From Chloracidobacterium sp. (GTDB lineage: Bacteria; Acidobacteriota; Blastocatellia; Pyrinomonadales; Pyrinomonadaceae), in NCBI GenBank assembly GCA_016720705.1, contig JADKKB010000007.1:2170001-2234000 (forward strand): a stretch of DNA of 64,000 nt, read 5' to 3'. The translations under genes and the position numbers were made by a program. Position 1 is the first letter of the stretch. The number at the start of each line of letters is the position of its first letter. Shown here one piece after another: positions 27,321 to 35,233 of this stretch. A model generated the notes under the pieces. The model was not told the origin of the DNA. It saw only the letters and a list, made by a program, of their open reading frames with translations, and made no database searches.

Positions 27321-27716
27321 ATGAAATTACTGGTCTTTGCATTTATATTAACTGCCTCAATGGCACTCACCGCCTATTCCCACACACCGGAAACGATCAC
27401 CGTGAATTCGGGTAAGCAGGCGGCCGCTAAAAAGAGCAAGCTCAAGGTCAAGTTTATATCCGTTACCGAAGACTCACGCTGCCCCGAAGGTGCACAGTGC
27501 ATCTGGGCGGGAAACGCTAAAGTTCAGGTCGAGATATCTGTGCCGAATGGGGAGAAAAAGACGTTTGAATTCAACACCGGAACGGGACCTAAAGGCGATC
27601 AGATCGGCGGCTGGGCCGTGACGCTCGAATCGCTTAGTCGGAATCTTGCCTCGAACGAACCGTCTGGACCAAAGAAATACATTGCAAAATTTACGATCGA
27701 ACGGTTGCAGAGATAA
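27321..27716 (+). CDS. Secreted protein with SRCP...CIWAG motif, unknown function
   Basis: A 131-residue protein with a signal peptide (MKLLVFAFILTASMALTAYS). Next come a beta-rich segment and the motif SRCPEGAQCIWAGNA. This pair of cysteines four residues apart, followed by WAG, recurs in small exported proteins of unknown function in many bacteria (from memory). The two cysteines are likely disulfide-bonded. GGAGG lies 7 bases before the ATG at 27321, which fixes this start over an earlier in-frame one at 27279. It follows icd by 86 bases and converges on the DoxX gene with a 6-base gap. Confidence 0.75.
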   Translation: MKLLVFAFILTASMALTAYSHTPETITVNSGKQAAAKKSKLKVKFISVTEDSRCPEGAQCIWAGNAKVQVEISVPNGEKKTFEFNTGTGPKGDQIGGWAVTLESLSRNLASNEPSGPKKYIAKFTIERLQR

Positions 27717-27722
27717 CTATCT

Positions 27723-28127
27723 TCACACTGACGTGAGGAACATCATTATCAGGTCCAGAAGGAAGTACGGAACGAGGACGGCAGCACCTGCGTAGTCCTT
27801 GGCGACGCGTTGGCCGAGGAAGAGGCCCGTGATCGTTGCGGCGCCGAGGATCGAAGAGTAGAAAATAACGATGGTCGAGCCTGCGACAAAGAAATAGACG
27901 ATACCCACAGCGGCAGTGAGTCCGGTCAACAACTCGAGAATCGTGATCTTGGCCAACATAAGCGGAACCACTCCGCTGACAAACGTCTTTGAAAAATGCC
28001 CGGTCAACCACTCGAGATTTCCTTTCCAGTCGAGCACCTTATCGAGGCCCGATTGGATAAACAATATCGCCACAAACAGCGCTGAGAAAAGAGCGGGTAG
28101 ATTCTTTAGTATTCCATCCAGATGCAT
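27723..28127 (-). CDS. DoxX-family integral membrane protein
   Basis: A 134-residue protein with four hydrophobic helices and the DoxX-like N-terminus ALFSALFVAILFIQSGLDKV, in which a short Ser-Gly-Leu-Asp-Lys motif ends the first helix. Helices 2-4 (about 48-68, 70-95 and 108-132) follow. DoxX-like proteins are small inner-membrane proteins; some take part in quinone or thiol oxidation but most have no known role. No clear ribosome site was noted. It is convergent with the gene on its right-hand strand neighbour (27321-27716). Confidence 0.75.
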   Translation of the reverse strand: MHLDGILKNLPALFSALFVAILFIQSGLDKVLDWKGNLEWLTGHFSKTFVSGVVPLMLAKITILELLTGLTAAVGIVYFFVAGSTIVIFYSSILGAATITGLFLGQRVAKDYAGAAVLVPYFLLDLIMMFLTSV

Positions 28128-28214
28128 ATAATTTGTGAACGCTGACGGTCAGCGCAAGGTCGTTGAGACTCCTCAATCCTAATGCAAATAGGCCGACAGC
28201 GTCCACACGACCGG

Positions 28215-28577
28215 TCATCTAGTTACGGCAGTAGTTGCCGTAAGTATGGTTGAAATATCGTCGGAAACGATGATCGATCCACGATGAATATGCCGAACCG
28301 TCTCTGCGTCTATCTTCAGAACGGTCAGATATTTGCCGTTGTTTTCAGGCGGCGGAGTGGTCGTCAGAATGTATGCTCCCGATGGACTACCCGGATTGAT
28401 CATCGCTACCGCAGAGCCAAACACACAGGCAATCGAATCGCCGATGGCCAGATGCAGATCGACGGTTGAAGTCACAACCATCCTATTTGTGCGAGAGCCT
28501 TGTTTTATATCTATCGTTGCTGCTTTGGATCCCTTCAGTTCGGACGTGCCGATAACCAATATTCTTACAGTGATCAT
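28215..28577 (-). CDS. Small hypothetical protein
   Basis: A 120-residue protein that I do not recognise. It is rich in Ser, Thr, Ile and Val, with no membrane helix or signal peptide, and looks like an all-beta cytoplasmic protein (MITVRILVIGTSELKG, DLHLAIGDSIACVFGS, GAYILTTTPPP). A GAGGA ribosome site lies 9 bases before the ATG at 28577, which supports a real gene. Aspartate decarboxylase was considered because of its size and fold impression, but its Gly-Ser processing site and flanking motifs are not there. The gap to the next gene upstream holds that gene's terminator, so this gene has its own promoter. Confidence 0.5.
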   Translation of the reverse strand: MITVRILVIGTSELKGSKAATIDIKQGSRTNRMVVTSTVDLHLAIGDSIACVFGSAVAMINPGSPSGAYILTTTPPPENNGKYLTVLKIDAETVRHIHRGSIIVSDDISTILTATTAVTR

Positions 28578-28651
28578 ATTTCTTTCCTCGCTATTCCAAG
28601 TTAAATTTGGGCTTTCATCTGTTAATGCGAAAATTTGAGCATTAATGTGAC

Positions 28652-28684
28652 AAAAAAAATATCCCGGACTTTTCAGCCCGGGAT
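28652..28684 (-). terminator. Rho-independent terminator of the Xaa-Pro aminopeptidase gene
   Basis: On the minus strand a 7-bp stem (ATCCCGG at 28661-28667 pairing with CCGGGAT at 28678-28684, 10-base loop) is followed by eight U (28652-28659). It lies about 50 bases beyond the stop of the M24 peptidase gene. Confidence 0.85.
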
Positions 28685-28734
28685 TTCAGCGAGAAACAAT
28701 ATCAATCTAACTTGATGGACGTTGTGTCGAGTAG

Positions 28735-30042
28735 CTATTTTTTACCGTTTTGCATTATCGCTTCGATCTCGTCGGCGTCCTTAGTGACCTTAGCAGTCAG
28801 ATTGCGGTTACCTTCTTCGGTGACGAGTATGTCGTCTTCGATCCGAATACCAATACCACGGTATTTTGCCGGGGCCGATTTGTCATCGGGCGGAATGTAC
28901 AATCCCGGTTCAACGGTCAGTACCATTCCCGGTGCAAAAGGACGCGAGTTTTTGGCCGTCTGGTCGCAGAAATAACGTCCGGCGTCGTGCACATCGAGCC
29001 CGAGATAGTGACCGACTCCGTGCATATAGTACTTCATATACTCTTGCTTTTTGATCAGGTCTTTGGTCTTGCCCTTAAGCAGGCCGAGCTTTTTCATTCC
29101 TTCGGTCAGGAGTTCGATCGAGAATTCCTGTCGAGCCTTGACCGTGTTACCCGTTTTTGTGTATTCGATGCACTGGAGTTGGACGTCGAGCACGACATCG
29201 TAAACCTCACGTTGTGCTTTCGTAAATTTGCCGTTGACCGGAAATGTGCGAGTGATGTCGGCCGCATAGCCCTTGTATTCGGCACCGGCGTCGATGAGGA
29301 TAAGATCGCCGTCCTTTAGCGGCATATTGTTCTCCACATAATGGAGGATCGTCGCATTATCGCCGCCGCCGATTATCGAGTTGTACGCGACCCCGCTCGC
29401 GCCCTTATCCCGCATATATGCCTCGATAAGCGATTCGACCTGCGATTCGTTCATACCGGGCCTAACCTTTTGCATCGCGAGAATGTGAGCCTCCGCCGAG
29501 ATGGTCGCCGCGGTCTGCATCATTTCGACCTCATCGTCGGATTTATGCAGACGCATTTCGCCGGTGATGATCGTAGGGTCGATGATCGTATGCGGTGGAT
29601 AAGCTGTCTTAAGGCGACGAACACGTTGACCTGACAAATATTCAAGTAAGCGTGCGTCTAATGTTCTATCAACAGAAAAGCGATAGTAAAGCTTGTCCTT
29701 GCCATCGAGCAACTTTGCCAAATCAACGCCAAATCGCTCAACCGTAAACGCCCGATCGGCTCCGTGGTTTTTGACCGCACCTTCCACGCCCTGGCGACGG
29801 CCGTACCAGGTTTCCATCAGCGGGTCGCGGGGGCGAACGTATAGGGTTAGTGGCTTTTTCGATGCCGGGTCGATGACAGCAATTGCGTCAGGTTCCGGAA
29901 ATCCGGTAAGGTACCAAAAATCAGAGTCCTGCCGAAACTTAAATTCAGAGTCGTAGCTTCGGGTGACCTCGTGTGCCGCCGGTATGATAGCGATCGAATT
30001 GGGTTCCATCGCCTCAATGAATTTCTTTAATTGTGTTCGCAT
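28735..30042 (-). CDS. pepP: Xaa-Pro aminopeptidase (M24B)
   Basis: A 435-residue cytoplasmic dimetal peptidase that removes an N-terminal residue next to proline. The N-terminal AMP_N domain (about 1-150) contains RQDSDFWYLTGFPEPDA. The pita-bread catalytic domain has all five metal ligands: Asp251 (LIDAGAEY), Asp262 (AADITRTF), His345 (HGVGHYLGLDVHD), Glu378 (TVEPGLYIP) and Glu402 (GIRIEDD). Length and layout match PepP rather than the shorter PepQ-like dipeptidases. It has its own terminator and is divergent from the cluster at 30.2 kb. Confidence 0.93.
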   Translation of the reverse strand: MRTQLKKFIEAMEPNSIAIIPAAHEVTRSYDSEFKFRQDSDFWYLTGFPEPDAIAVIDPASKKPLTLYVRPRDPLMETWYGRRQGVEGAVKNHGADRAFTVERFGVDLAKLLDGKDKLYYRFSVDRTLDARLLEYLSGQRVRRLKTAYPPHTIIDPTIITGEMRLHKSDDEVEMMQTAATISAEAHILAMQKVRPGMNESQVESLIEAYMRDKGASGVAYNSIIGGGDNATILHYVENNMPLKDGDLILIDAGAEYKGYAADITRTFPVNGKFTKAQREVYDVVLDVQLQCIEYTKTGNTVKARQEFSIELLTEGMKKLGLLKGKTKDLIKKQEYMKYYMHGVGHYLGLDVHDAGRYFCDQTAKNSRPFAPGMVLTVEPGLYIPPDDKSAPAKYRGIGIRIEDDILVTEEGNRNLTAKVTKDADEIEAIMQNGKK

Positions 30043-30185
30043 AGATATCCTCTTTTCCGAAAATTGTAACTCAAAAATCAGTCATTGTCAGAAGTTGGTT
30101 ACTCGTCGTTACTATCCATAATCAACAAATTTTGTCTGCCGAGCAACAATTTGCTTTAGAGCTCCAACCATCCGAACTATTTTGC

Positions 30186-30194
30186 TGTTATAAT
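30186..30194 (+). promoter_or_regulatory. Extended -10 promoter for the 30.2 kb cluster
   Basis: TGTTATAAT at 30186-30194 is an extended -10 element (TG, one base, TATAAT) lying 35 bases before the ATG at 30230. No good -35 is present at the usual distance, which is typical of extended -10 promoters. Confidence 0.5.
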
Positions 30195-30229
30195 CACCAA
30201 AATTTTGTCATCTACGGGAGTCAACAATT

Positions 30230-30826
30230 ATGAAACGAACACTTTGTCTAATGTTACTTACACTTGTCGCGTCAACCATCGCCTTTGGGGACATTGCGCG
30301 GCCTCAACCTTCGAAGACGCCAAAGCAGAAGGCAAGCATCGATTCAACGTTGAGCATACGGCTCAGCTCCGACGCTAAAGAGGCGAAGCTCGTAATTCCC
30401 AAGTCTCAGCTAAGACAACTGCGGGCCGAACTAGAAAGGCTCGACGACGGTTCCGATGACACCGCCGTTTTGGAAACAACAAGCGGAGTCACACGGACGC
30501 AGACGATAGTCAGCGGTGCTTTTTTGAGTCTGGCTCTTGTTTTTGGCGGAATGTGGCTTGTTCGTTCAGGTAAGTCGGCTACCAAGATGGGGAAAACGCT
30601 CGTGATACTCACCGTTATAGCCGGTATCGGTTCAGCGGCGACATTGGTTTACGCTAATGCAGGCCCACCTCCTGAGACTCGCAGCATCACCGGCAAGATC
30701 TTTTCGCAGACAGTACAAAGCTGGAAGTGGGGCTCCGGCAAGATCAAGGTCGAGACCAAGTCCGAAGGTGATTCGATAGACCTGATCGTGCCCGATTCGC
30801 CTAAAACACCTAAAGGCGAGGAGTAG
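30230..30826 (+). CDS. Exported/membrane protein of unknown function with GDIARP start
   Basis: A 198-residue protein. The signal peptide (MKRTLCLMLLTLVASTIAFG) is followed at once by DIARPQPS, then a Lys/Ser-rich region containing a strand-like segment (STLSIRLSSDAKEAKLVIP). Two membrane helices lie at about 92-110 and 123-142. The C-terminal ~55 residues are polar and extracytoplasmic (AGPPPETRSITGKIF). I do not recognise a family. The next gene also has a hydrophobic N-terminus ending in GDIALP, which links the two. GGGAG precedes the ATG. It is the first gene of a plus-strand run of membrane and exported proteins. Confidence 0.6.
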   Translation: MKRTLCLMLLTLVASTIAFGDIARPQPSKTPKQKASIDSTLSIRLSSDAKEAKLVIPKSQLRQLRAELERLDDGSDDTAVLETTSGVTRTQTIVSGAFLSLALVFGGMWLVRSGKSATKMGKTLVILTVIAGIGSAATLVYANAGPPPETRSITGKIFSQTVQSWKWGSGKIKVETKSEGDSIDLIVPDSPKTPKGEE

Positions 30827-30868
30827 ACTGCCCCAGTCGATCAAAATTTGGTTTTAGCTAGCGAACAT

Positions 30869-31120
30869 ATGGTGAATTATATTAAAAAAATTATCGTTCT
30901 CGTAGCTTTGATTATGCTCGGTTCGGCCGCGACCTATGTTTACGGCGACATCGCCTTGCCCCGGCGGGACGAGATCAACCGTCGGCTATTTAATATGGAA
31001 GATGCGTCCGGTGGATGCTGCACGGCGACCTCCGATCTGATCCAGATCAAGGTTTACAATCGTCACGACGTACTATTGCAGGTTCCTGATTCAAAGATCG
31101 AAAGCGATAAGGGCAATTAG
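30869..31120 (+). CDS. Small exported protein, GDIALP start, Cys pair
   Basis: An 83-residue protein. The hydrophobic N-terminus (MVNYIKKIIVLVALIMLGSA) ends in a cleavable-looking TYVYGDIALP, which echoes the GDIARP of the preceding protein. The mature part has a vicinal cysteine pair in SGGCCTATSDL, then a beta-like segment IQIKVYNRHDVLLQVP. Vicinal cysteines can bind metal or form a strained disulfide; the role here is unknown. The ATG at 30869 begins the signal sequence; an in-frame TTG at 30848 would add seven unlikely residues. It lies 42 bases after its neighbour. Confidence 0.55.
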   Translation: MVNYIKKIIVLVALIMLGSAATYVYGDIALPRRDEINRRLFNMEDASGGCCTATSDLIQIKVYNRHDVLLQVPDSKIESDKGN

Positions 31121-31150
31121 TCCGCCGGCGGCGTTCGCCGGATTTAAGTA

Positions 31151-32155
31151 ATGCAAGCAGTCCGCATAACTCGTGTCGAGGTTACGAGCGCACATTATTT
31201 TCTAATGGCGTTCGTAGTTTTGTGCTCAATTACGGCGGTGCTGATCGGTAGTTTTCCGCTACAGGCGTCGATTGTGACAATCTTCCTTTTCGCCGGCGTC
31301 CATAATTTTATGGAATTTCGCTACTTCGCCGCGCGGATGCCGTTGAAATGGGGAAGGTCCAAGCTTTTTTATTCTGTGGGCATCGGTGGCGTTGTGGTGC
31401 TAACGGCAGCGTATCTTTCGCTCTATTTCGGTGGCGGCAACTGGCTCTGGAGTCTAGGCGATTGGCCTTCACTGATCGCCGGTTGGAACACTGCTTTCAT
31501 CTTATGGGTCGGACTCCTTTTTTATATTCGCGGACGCCAACGACCTAAGAGCGATTGGAGTTGGGCGTTTCCGCTTGCGTTTTTGCTCTCGGCGCTTGCG
31601 TGGATGGTTCCCCAGTACTGGAGCCTTGCCCTTGTCTATTTTCATCCGTTCGTGGCGATGTGGTTTCTCGATCGCCAGATACGCCGCACCAAACCAGAGT
31701 GGCTACGGGCATATCACGCTTGCCTGGCATCGATACCGATATTTGTATTCGGGCTCTGGTTGGTGTTTGCGGCTCGGCCAAACCTTAGCGAGGATACCAC
31801 GCTCTTCTGGCGGATCACGCAACATGCCGGTAGCGAAATACTGCCCGGTATTTCAAGCCATTTTCTGGTCGCGACCCACGTCTTTCTCGAATCGATCCAT
31901 TACTCCGTCTGGATAGTGCTAATACCGCTGATCGACCGCCGAGCACTTCCGTGGAAGTTTAATGAAATACCCTTATTTGCTAAAAAGGGTGGTTGGCCAA
32001 AGCTCGTGGCAGGAGCCTTCGTGGTCAGCCTTTTGCTCGTTTTTGCTTTCTGGACGGGATTTGCGGTCGATTACACGTTGACGCGTGATGTGTATTTTGC
32101 CTTCGCCATCGCTCACGTGATGTCCGAGTTTCCGTTCCTGATCAAAATGCTCTAG
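31151..32155 (+). CDS. Polytopic membrane protein with conserved His/Glu positions, uncharacterised
   Basis: A 334-residue integral membrane protein with about eight to nine hydrophobic helices. Charged metal-ligand-like residues sit in or beside helices: VHNFMEFRYF (about 56-65), VYFHPFVAMWFLD (about 163-175), THVFLESIHYSVW (about 242-254) and IAHVMSEFPF (about 321-330). Such His/Glu pairs resemble membrane di-metal oxygenases, but the overall pattern is not one I can name. From memory, similar proteins annotated as hypothetical occur in Cyanobacteria and Acidobacteriota. It follows the two small GDIA-type proteins by 30 bases, so a joint function is plausible. Confidence 0.7.
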   Translation: MQAVRITRVEVTSAHYFLMAFVVLCSITAVLIGSFPLQASIVTIFLFAGVHNFMEFRYFAARMPLKWGRSKLFYSVGIGGVVVLTAAYLSLYFGGGNWLWSLGDWPSLIAGWNTAFILWVGLLFYIRGRQRPKSDWSWAFPLAFLLSALAWMVPQYWSLALVYFHPFVAMWFLDRQIRRTKPEWLRAYHACLASIPIFVFGLWLVFAARPNLSEDTTLFWRITQHAGSEILPGISSHFLVATHVFLESIHYSVWIVLIPLIDRRALPWKFNEIPLFAKKGGWPKLVAGAFVVSLLLVFAFWTGFAVDYTLTRDVYFAFAIAHVMSEFPFLIKML

Positions 32156-32245
32156 TGGGCAGAAATCGGGCAATTGACGATGAATTGCTAAGCGGTTGAA
32201 ACGTGCGATCCTTAGTAATCATATTCGCCTATTCAACTAAAAATT

Positions 32246-32680
32246 ATGTTCCTCTTCGATCTGGTAAACGATCCTCCTGTCCAGTCCCTTCCGATCGGTG
32301 AACTGTGGCGTTTTCTCCCTTTCGGCTATCTTTTGACGATACTGATCGAAACCCCGATACTGCTTGTCGGTCTCTCGCCGAAAGTCACATTTAAGCAAAA
32401 GTTACTCTGCGGCGTATGGTTGACGGCGTGCACATATCCGATAGTTATTTTGGTGTTGCCGGCACTCTTTTTTGATACGTCTAGATTTGTATACCTGACG
32501 GTCGCCGAGATATTTGCCCCCGTAGCGGAATGTGCACTGTTTTGGCTCGCGTTTCGCGGCAAAGGCTTACTAGGTCCCGGCGATTGGACTCGGTCGTTGA
32601 TCGCCATAGTTATCGCTAATCTTGCATCATTCGGATTTGGCGAGATAATGAATAGTAACGGCTGGTTTGGCCTGTTTTAA
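32246..32680 (+). CDS. Small polytopic membrane protein, unknown function
   Basis: A 144-residue hydrophobic protein with four predicted helices (about 25-45, 53-75, 82-105 and 115-135). The N-terminus is MFLFDLVNDPPVQSLP. One acidic residue sits at the end of the first helix (LTILIETPILLVGL). No family recognised and no clear ribosome site. It lies 90 bases after the larger membrane protein in the same direction and may be part of the same unit. Confidence 0.55.
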   Translation: MFLFDLVNDPPVQSLPIGELWRFLPFGYLLTILIETPILLVGLSPKVTFKQKLLCGVWLTACTYPIVILVLPALFFDTSRFVYLTVAEIFAPVAECALFWLAFRGKGLLGPGDWTRSLIAIVIANLASFGFGEIMNSNGWFGLF

Positions 32681-32684
32681 TTGT

Positions 32685-33176
32685 ATGCGACATCAATTGA
32701 TCATTTTCGCGATATTATCCTTAGCGTTATTAGCACAGACAACGACCGGACAGATCAGGTACGAGTCGTATTCTAATGCCCGGTTTGACTACTCGATCGA
32801 CTACCCCGTGAATCTTCTTGTACCTCAGAGGGAATCTACGAACGGTGACGGGCGCGCCTTTCTTGCAAAAAAAGGCGATGCGAAGATGCTTGTGTGGGGG
32901 CAATACAATGCTCTTTTTGATACTTTGACTAATGCGTATCAGAGCGATCTGGAAGAACGTGGGGCGGACGTTACTTACAAGATATTGCTCAAAAACAGTT
33001 ATGTCATTTCCGGCACGAAGGCCGGCAAGATCTATTACCAAAAGACGATGTTGTCCGGTACGGACGGCGATGGAGATGCGACATTTGCTACCTTTACGAT
33101 CGAGTATAAAAAGTCTGAAAAGGCAAAGTATGACCCGATCGTCGCCCGGATATCTAAGTCATTCAAATTCAATTAA
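32685..33176 (+). CDS. Secreted protein of unknown function
   Basis: A 163-residue protein with a signal peptide (MRHQLIIFAILSLALLAQTTTG, ending near GQIRYES). The mature part is beta-rich with NARFDYSIDYPVNLLVPQRE. A start of this kind (a FDYSIDYP strand, then fold-specific Gly/Asp loops) is common in small exported proteins of soil bacteria that resemble PsbP-like or hydrolase-associated modules; I cannot name the family with confidence. The ATG at 32685 is four bases after the previous stop, and queE starts two bases after its own stop, so it is in one transcript with both. Confidence 0.6.
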   Translation: MRHQLIIFAILSLALLAQTTTGQIRYESYSNARFDYSIDYPVNLLVPQRESTNGDGRAFLAKKGDAKMLVWGQYNALFDTLTNAYQSDLEERGADVTYKILLKNSYVISGTKAGKIYYQKTMLSGTDGDGDATFATFTIEYKKSEKAKYDPIVARISKSFKFN

Positions 33177-33177
33177 A

Positions 33178-33840
33178 ATGACTGCTGCCGACCGATCTCT
33201 ACGCATCACGGAAGTTTTTCTCTCGATCCAAGGGGAGTCTTCGCACGCCGGTCGCCCATGTTCGTTCGTGCGTCTTACGGGTTGCCCGATGAGGTGCGTC
33301 TGGTGCGACAGCGAATACACGTTCACCGGCGGCGAGCGGATCGCGTATGACGATATTTTTGTAAAGCTCGACGAGTTCGGGTGTGGTTTGGTAGAGATCA
33401 CCGGCGGAGAACCACTGGCCCAAAAAGCGGTGATACCCTTCATCAATGAGCTTTGCGAACGAGACTACGAAGTTCTGATCGAGACCGGGGGATTTGTCTC
33501 GACCGAAGACATCGACCCTCGGGCTGCGATTATTTTAGATGTTAAGTGCCCGGCTTCCGGCGAGGCCGAACGCAATCACTGGGCGAATCTCGCCCGTTTG
33601 CGGCCTGATAAAGATGAAGTGAAATTTGTCATTGCTGAAATGGTCGACTGGGAATTTGCCAAAGAAACAATAGCAAAGTACGATCTTGCGAATCGCACAA
33701 AGGAGATTTTGATCTCACCCGTTCACGGGATCGAAAATCTCGCTGAGATCGCTGAGGCCGTTTCGCAAAGCGGCATCAAATTGCGATTGAATCTGCAGTT
33801 GCACAAATACATTTGGGGGCCGGATGTTCGAGGTGTCTAA
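33178..33840 (+). CDS. queE: 7-carboxy-7-deazaguanine synthase QueE
   Basis: A 220-residue radical-SAM enzyme that turns 6-carboxytetrahydropterin into 7-carboxy-7-deazaguanine for queuosine synthesis. The cluster motif CPMRCVWC (Cys36, Cys40, Cys43) is followed by DSEYTF, the usual QueE sequence. Other marks are FLSIQGESSHAGRPCSFVRL, VEITGGEPLAQ and VLIETGG. The ATG at 33178 directly follows the preceding gene's stop. The end overlaps the start of queC by 17 bases, so the two are translationally coupled. Confidence 0.94.
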   Translation: MTAADRSLRITEVFLSIQGESSHAGRPCSFVRLTGCPMRCVWCDSEYTFTGGERIAYDDIFVKLDEFGCGLVEITGGEPLAQKAVIPFINELCERDYEVLIETGGFVSTEDIDPRAAIILDVKCPASGEAERNHWANLARLRPDKDEVKFVIAEMVDWEFAKETIAKYDLANRTKEILISPVHGIENLAEIAEAVSQSGIKLRLNLQLHKYIWGPDVRGV

Positions 33841-34504
33841 AAAGGTCTCGATCGTACTTGTTTCGGGAGGAATGGATAGCTGCGTCACGGCATCTATGGC
33901 TCGGATTGAGAATGATGAGTTGGCATTTCTCCATATTTCGTACGGTCAGATAACTGAGGTACGCGAGCGAATGGCTTTCAACGACCTTGCCGATCACTTT
34001 GACGTCGAAAAACGGCTTGATATTTCGATCGAATATCTCACTAAGATCGGGGGTTCGTCGTTGACAGACGCGTCCATTTCGGTGGCCGAGGCTGACCTGA
34101 CATCGACTGAAATTCCGACCAGCTACGTTCCATTTCGTAATGCAAATATGCTCTCGATCGCGACAAGTTGGGCCGAGGTGATCGGAGCGACGGCCATCTA
34201 CATTGGTGCGGTATTCGAAGATTCGAGCGGCTATCCGGATTGCCGCCCAGAGTTCTACGCGGCATTTCAAGCGGCAATAGATTCCGGAACAAAGTCCGAC
34301 ACAAATATCGAGATTCGCACCCCGATCATCCAATTGTCCAAGGCCGAGATAGTGCAGAAAGGAATTGAACTAGATGCACCGCTACATTTGACGTGGTCTT
34401 GTTATCGCTCTGAAAGTTTGGCCTGCGGCACGTGCGACTCGTGCGCTCTGCGGCTACGTGGGTTCGCTCAGGCCGGCGTCATAGATCCGATCGCGTACCG
34501 TTGA
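33824..34504 (+). CDS. queC: 7-cyano-7-deazaguanine synthase QueC
   Basis: A 226-residue ATP-dependent ligase converting 7-carboxy-7-deazaguanine to preQ0. The PP-loop is LVSGGMDSCV (Ser14-Ser19). Other family marks are ISYGQ, YVPFRNANMLSIATSWAE, and the C-terminal zinc site with four cysteines in WSCYRS plus CGTCDSCALR. QueC and QueE are consecutive steps, so this is a partial queuosine/preQ0 operon; queD and folE are not in the window. Confidence 0.95.
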   Translation: MFEVSKKVSIVLVSGGMDSCVTASMARIENDELAFLHISYGQITEVRERMAFNDLADHFDVEKRLDISIEYLTKIGGSSLTDASISVAEADLTSTEIPTSYVPFRNANMLSIATSWAEVIGATAIYIGAVFEDSSGYPDCRPEFYAAFQAAIDSGTKSDTNIEIRTPIIQLSKAEIVQKGIELDAPLHLTWSCYRSESLACGTCDSCALRLRGFAQAGVIDPIAYR

Positions 34505-34508
34505 TGAC

Positions 34509-35177
34509 TTATTGGTCAGGATCGTCTGAGATACCGGCAAGTTCCGCCTTTCTTATCTCGAGTTCCGCGATCCGGTCCTTGAGTGTTTCGATCTCAGCGT
34601 CTAACTTTGCCTCACTCGTTTCTCCACCGCTCAATTTATGAAAAACCGGTGTGATCACGGTTACAGATGCAATGATGATCGAAAGTATGCCGATCATCCG
34701 GGACACTATATCGCTATCACTTTCCGGTTCAAACCATAAAAGCCAAAGCAGTATTGCATCCAGCAAGATCGCCGCCGCAAACGCTAGATTGCGTGACCAG
34801 ATAAATTTACGATCGAGATTTGCCAGTGAGATGAGGCTCAAGAGTCCGCAGGTGGTCGCCAGCATAGTGGCTGTCACCGTAGTCTTGGCGTAAATATCGC
34901 CCGTGTGTTGATGAAACCAGATCACTCCGATAACAAGGACACTCGCGAGTATCGAAAAAGCTATACCGGCAAAAGGAATTGCCTTCGCACCCTTTGCTTC
35001 GTAATACGCTCCGCACGCAAGCCCCAGGATACTAGTGCAAGTGATCGTAAACGTCGTTCCCAACACCTTCGACTCAAATTCACCAAATTCGCCGAGTAGA
35101 AGCACGCCGATCCCGAGTACGGCACAGACCGCCACCGAGGTGATCAAAATGTATAGAAAGAATTTTCGAAGATCCAT
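34509..35177 (-). CDS. Membrane protein with C-terminal coiled coil, unknown
   Basis: A 222-residue protein with six hydrophobic helices (about 8-30, 40-58, 68-87, 100-118, 128-146 and 160-178). The cytoplasmic tail, about 185-215, has a heptad-like charged helix (SEAKLDAEIETLKDRIAELE), probably a short coiled coil. No enzymatic motif or family recognised. It converges on queC with a 4-base gap and is 56 bases after the M16 peptidase start region on the other side. The coiled coil suggests self-association or a protein partner. Confidence 0.6.
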   Translation of the reverse strand: MDLRKFFLYILITSVAVCAVLGIGVLLLGEFGEFESKVLGTTFTITCTSILGLACGAYYEAKGAKAIPFAGIAFSILASVLVIGVIWFHQHTGDIYAKTTVTATMLATTCGLLSLISLANLDRKFIWSRNLAFAAAILLDAILLWLLWFEPESDSDIVSRMIGILSIIIASVTVITPVFHKLSGGETSEAKLDAEIETLKDRIAELEIRKAELAGISDDPDQ

Positions 35178-35233
35178 TATTTCGTCCTCCTCGATTTAAG
35201 CGGGTTCACGGCCAAAAAATTCGTCCGTTAGAT

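Noticed and set aside
28215..28577. Aspartate 1-decarboxylase (PanD)
   Set aside because: Similar length, but the Gly-Ser self-processing site and flanking family motifs are not present.
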